64,000 nt of DNA from Chrysomallon squamiferum. Its lineage: Eukaryota > Mollusca > Gastropoda > Neomphalida > Peltospiridae. The stretch covers positions 8,550,818-8,614,817 of the forward strand of contig CM022668.1 of the NCBI GenBank assembly GCA_012295275.1. Direction: 5' to 3'. The notes below the pieces were generated by a model. That model was not told where the DNA came from. It ran no database searches and worked only from the letters and a program-made list of their open reading frames with translations. Made by a program: the position numbers and the translations under genes. This document shows, piece after piece, positions 62,732 through 64,000 of this stretch. Position 1 is the stretch's first letter. Every line of letters starts with the position of its first letter.

Positions 62732-63136
62732 TTCGACAGATAAACCTAATTTTGAATCATTTCGTCACCTACTGGGACAGTTTCTTCAGCCAGGCCAGGC
62801 CAATGCTGGAAAAGGTATCAAGAAGAATGTCTAATTATTTAAAGGCACCATGCTTAGCTATATATATATATATATATAAATGAAACTGAAAGAAACAGTG
62901 TAACACGTGAGAAGAGCAATGCATTACATAAACTGAACAAAAACAAAACAGTTTATATTATTTAAAAATACCAAGCTGTTGTAGCTACACACTCCCTCAT
63001 GTCATTTTGTTCTGTCATCGAACATTAGTAAAAATTCGATTTCGTAATTTCAGTTGTACAAGTTCAGTTACAGATATGGAAATTTGTTAAACATGAAAAC
63101 TATATCAGCCAGTGACAGGTTTCCGAAAATGTAGCA

Positions 63137-63193
<57 letters not shown>

Positions 63194-63448
63194 TATATAT
63201 CATTATTTAAAAGTTATAGTCAAACCTTTTAATAACCCTCACCGATATAGTGTCATTCTCATCATTATCACTAGGAGAATGCTAGATCAGGGTTGCCTGT
63301 ATTTACATGTGTATAGATTTACCCCGTTCACCGCTTTCCAGCCTTCATGCCATCCGTCGAGAGTTCGGCGGACACAGTGCGACACAAACTCGATCTCGAG
63401 TATCTCTGTTAGAAAACGTTAATGATGGGAATGCAGACAATGCAAATG
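62732..63448 (+). CDS. Orphan pair of candidate exons, unknown protein
   Basis: Two G+C-richer segments have good borders: 62732-62814 (acceptor ttcctctgtcag, donor AAAAG|gtatca) and one starting at 63342 (acceptor ccgctttccag, possible donor at 63448). Two different reading frames join them without a stop at the junction. One contains NHFVTYWDSFFSQARPMLEK in the first exon and stops at 63420. The other contains FRHLLGQFLQPGQANAGKAF across the junction and stops at 63410. I cannot choose between them and found no start exon. They may be the 3' end of a small gene. Confidence 0.35.
63138..63200. repeat. (CATA)n-(AT)n microsatellite
   Basis: CATA units followed by a short AT run, between the two orphan exons. 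Confidence 0.9.
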
Positions 63449-64000
63449 GTAGAACGATTTGCATTTATTTTTCTTCATTGAATTTTTAAATATGCTGTTC
63501 ATCTTATCCAAATATCAAAATAAAGAAGCTATAATAACTTTGAATACATTTTATTATTTTCTAAGACAACTAGTCAAGTAATAGGTTCTTTTGCGATAAG
63601 TTCTGGTATTTGGTGGATGTAGTAATTCATACTCTCCGAAATTTCGTTATACCACCCAACACGTTTTAGCGCCAGAAATCAGTTGACTGTAACTCTTTAT
63701 TTAATTCGACCGTCACCAAAACTTTTGAATTTAAATATAGACAAACGGTTTCGCAGAGGCACATTTTAATGTTGCTTCTTCAGTCAGGTTAAAAACAAGA
63801 ATCTAGTATACTAACCTCACAGGTGCGCTAATAAAGCAGGTAGTTAGAGCTACACAGTGTTAGACAAAACACGATAGGATTTTCACTGAGATGAGGCCAG
63901 AATAGGATTAGTAGAAAGCTTAAAAAACGTTTGTGCTTAGCTTTTACCAGTTAAAAGAAACCACTATGAATTTCAATTTAGTTATTATATTTCATTCACA
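63449..64000. other. Window end, no gene seen
   Basis: Unique-looking sequence of moderate A+T. An AATAAAG signal near 63520 could end a transcript from the orphan exons. On the minus strand, about 63790-63735, there is a CTGAAGA...GCGAAACC stem-loop discussed in the findings. Confidence 0.4.

Overview
This is animal nuclear DNA, not a microbial locus. Coding pieces are short exons with GT/AG borders inside very AT-rich introns, and the window is saturated with microsatellites (GA/CT, TAA/TTA, TG/CA, TCTA). The transporter, nucleotidase, NHL-type and small secreted-peptide genes, together with hAT and piggyBac debris, suit a lophotrochozoan, most likely a mollusc. The species cannot be read from the sequence alone.

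Layout. (1) 1-4.9 kb: AT-rich, with one possible isolated minus-strand exon. (2) 4.95-14.1 kb, minus strand: a complete ten-exon SLC22-type organic ion transporter gene that I could splice into 557 codons with every phase agreeing. (3) 8.3-22.4 kb: a large inverted duplication. The 5' half of the transporter gene (promoter side, exons 1-3, intron satellites) is repeated head to head on the plus strand, with a spacer of about 1.9 kb. The plus-strand copy is a pseudogene, but the block around its exon 2 is almost identical to the functional copy. (4) 24.4-25.3 kb, plus: an unassigned seven-helix membrane protein, possibly a divergent receptor. (5) 26.3-29.2 kb, minus: a 510-residue beta-propeller (NHL-like) protein. 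Its first coding exon is only 10 nt and creates an MGNGC myristoylation-type N terminus. Its intron holds a hAT transposon remnant whose 3' terminal repeat has been amplified into a 44-bp tandem array. (6) 32.4-48.2 kb, plus: a complete nine-exon cytosolic 5'-nucleotidase III gene (289 aa, all HAD motifs visible). A 558-bp foldback element lies in its first intron and a perfect 24-bp-stem hairpin in its seventh. (7) 48-53 kb: no gene seen. (8) 53.1-55.3 kb: a 2.2-kb minisatellite of about 27-bp units. (9) 55.3-60 kb: duplicated SINE-like segments and a small secreted-peptide gene (64 aa, with a 12-nt microexon), plus a remnant of a paralogous last exon. (10) 60-64 kb: repeats and one orphan exon pair.

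The genes do not form a pathway or operon and appear to be independent neighbours. The most distinctive biology is structural: the inverted transporter duplication with patchy, conversion-like identity, the transposon-end tandem array, the foldback element, and several very small exons (9, 10 and 12 nt of coding sequence). I found no CRISPR array, tRNA, rRNA or virus-derived gene that I could support.
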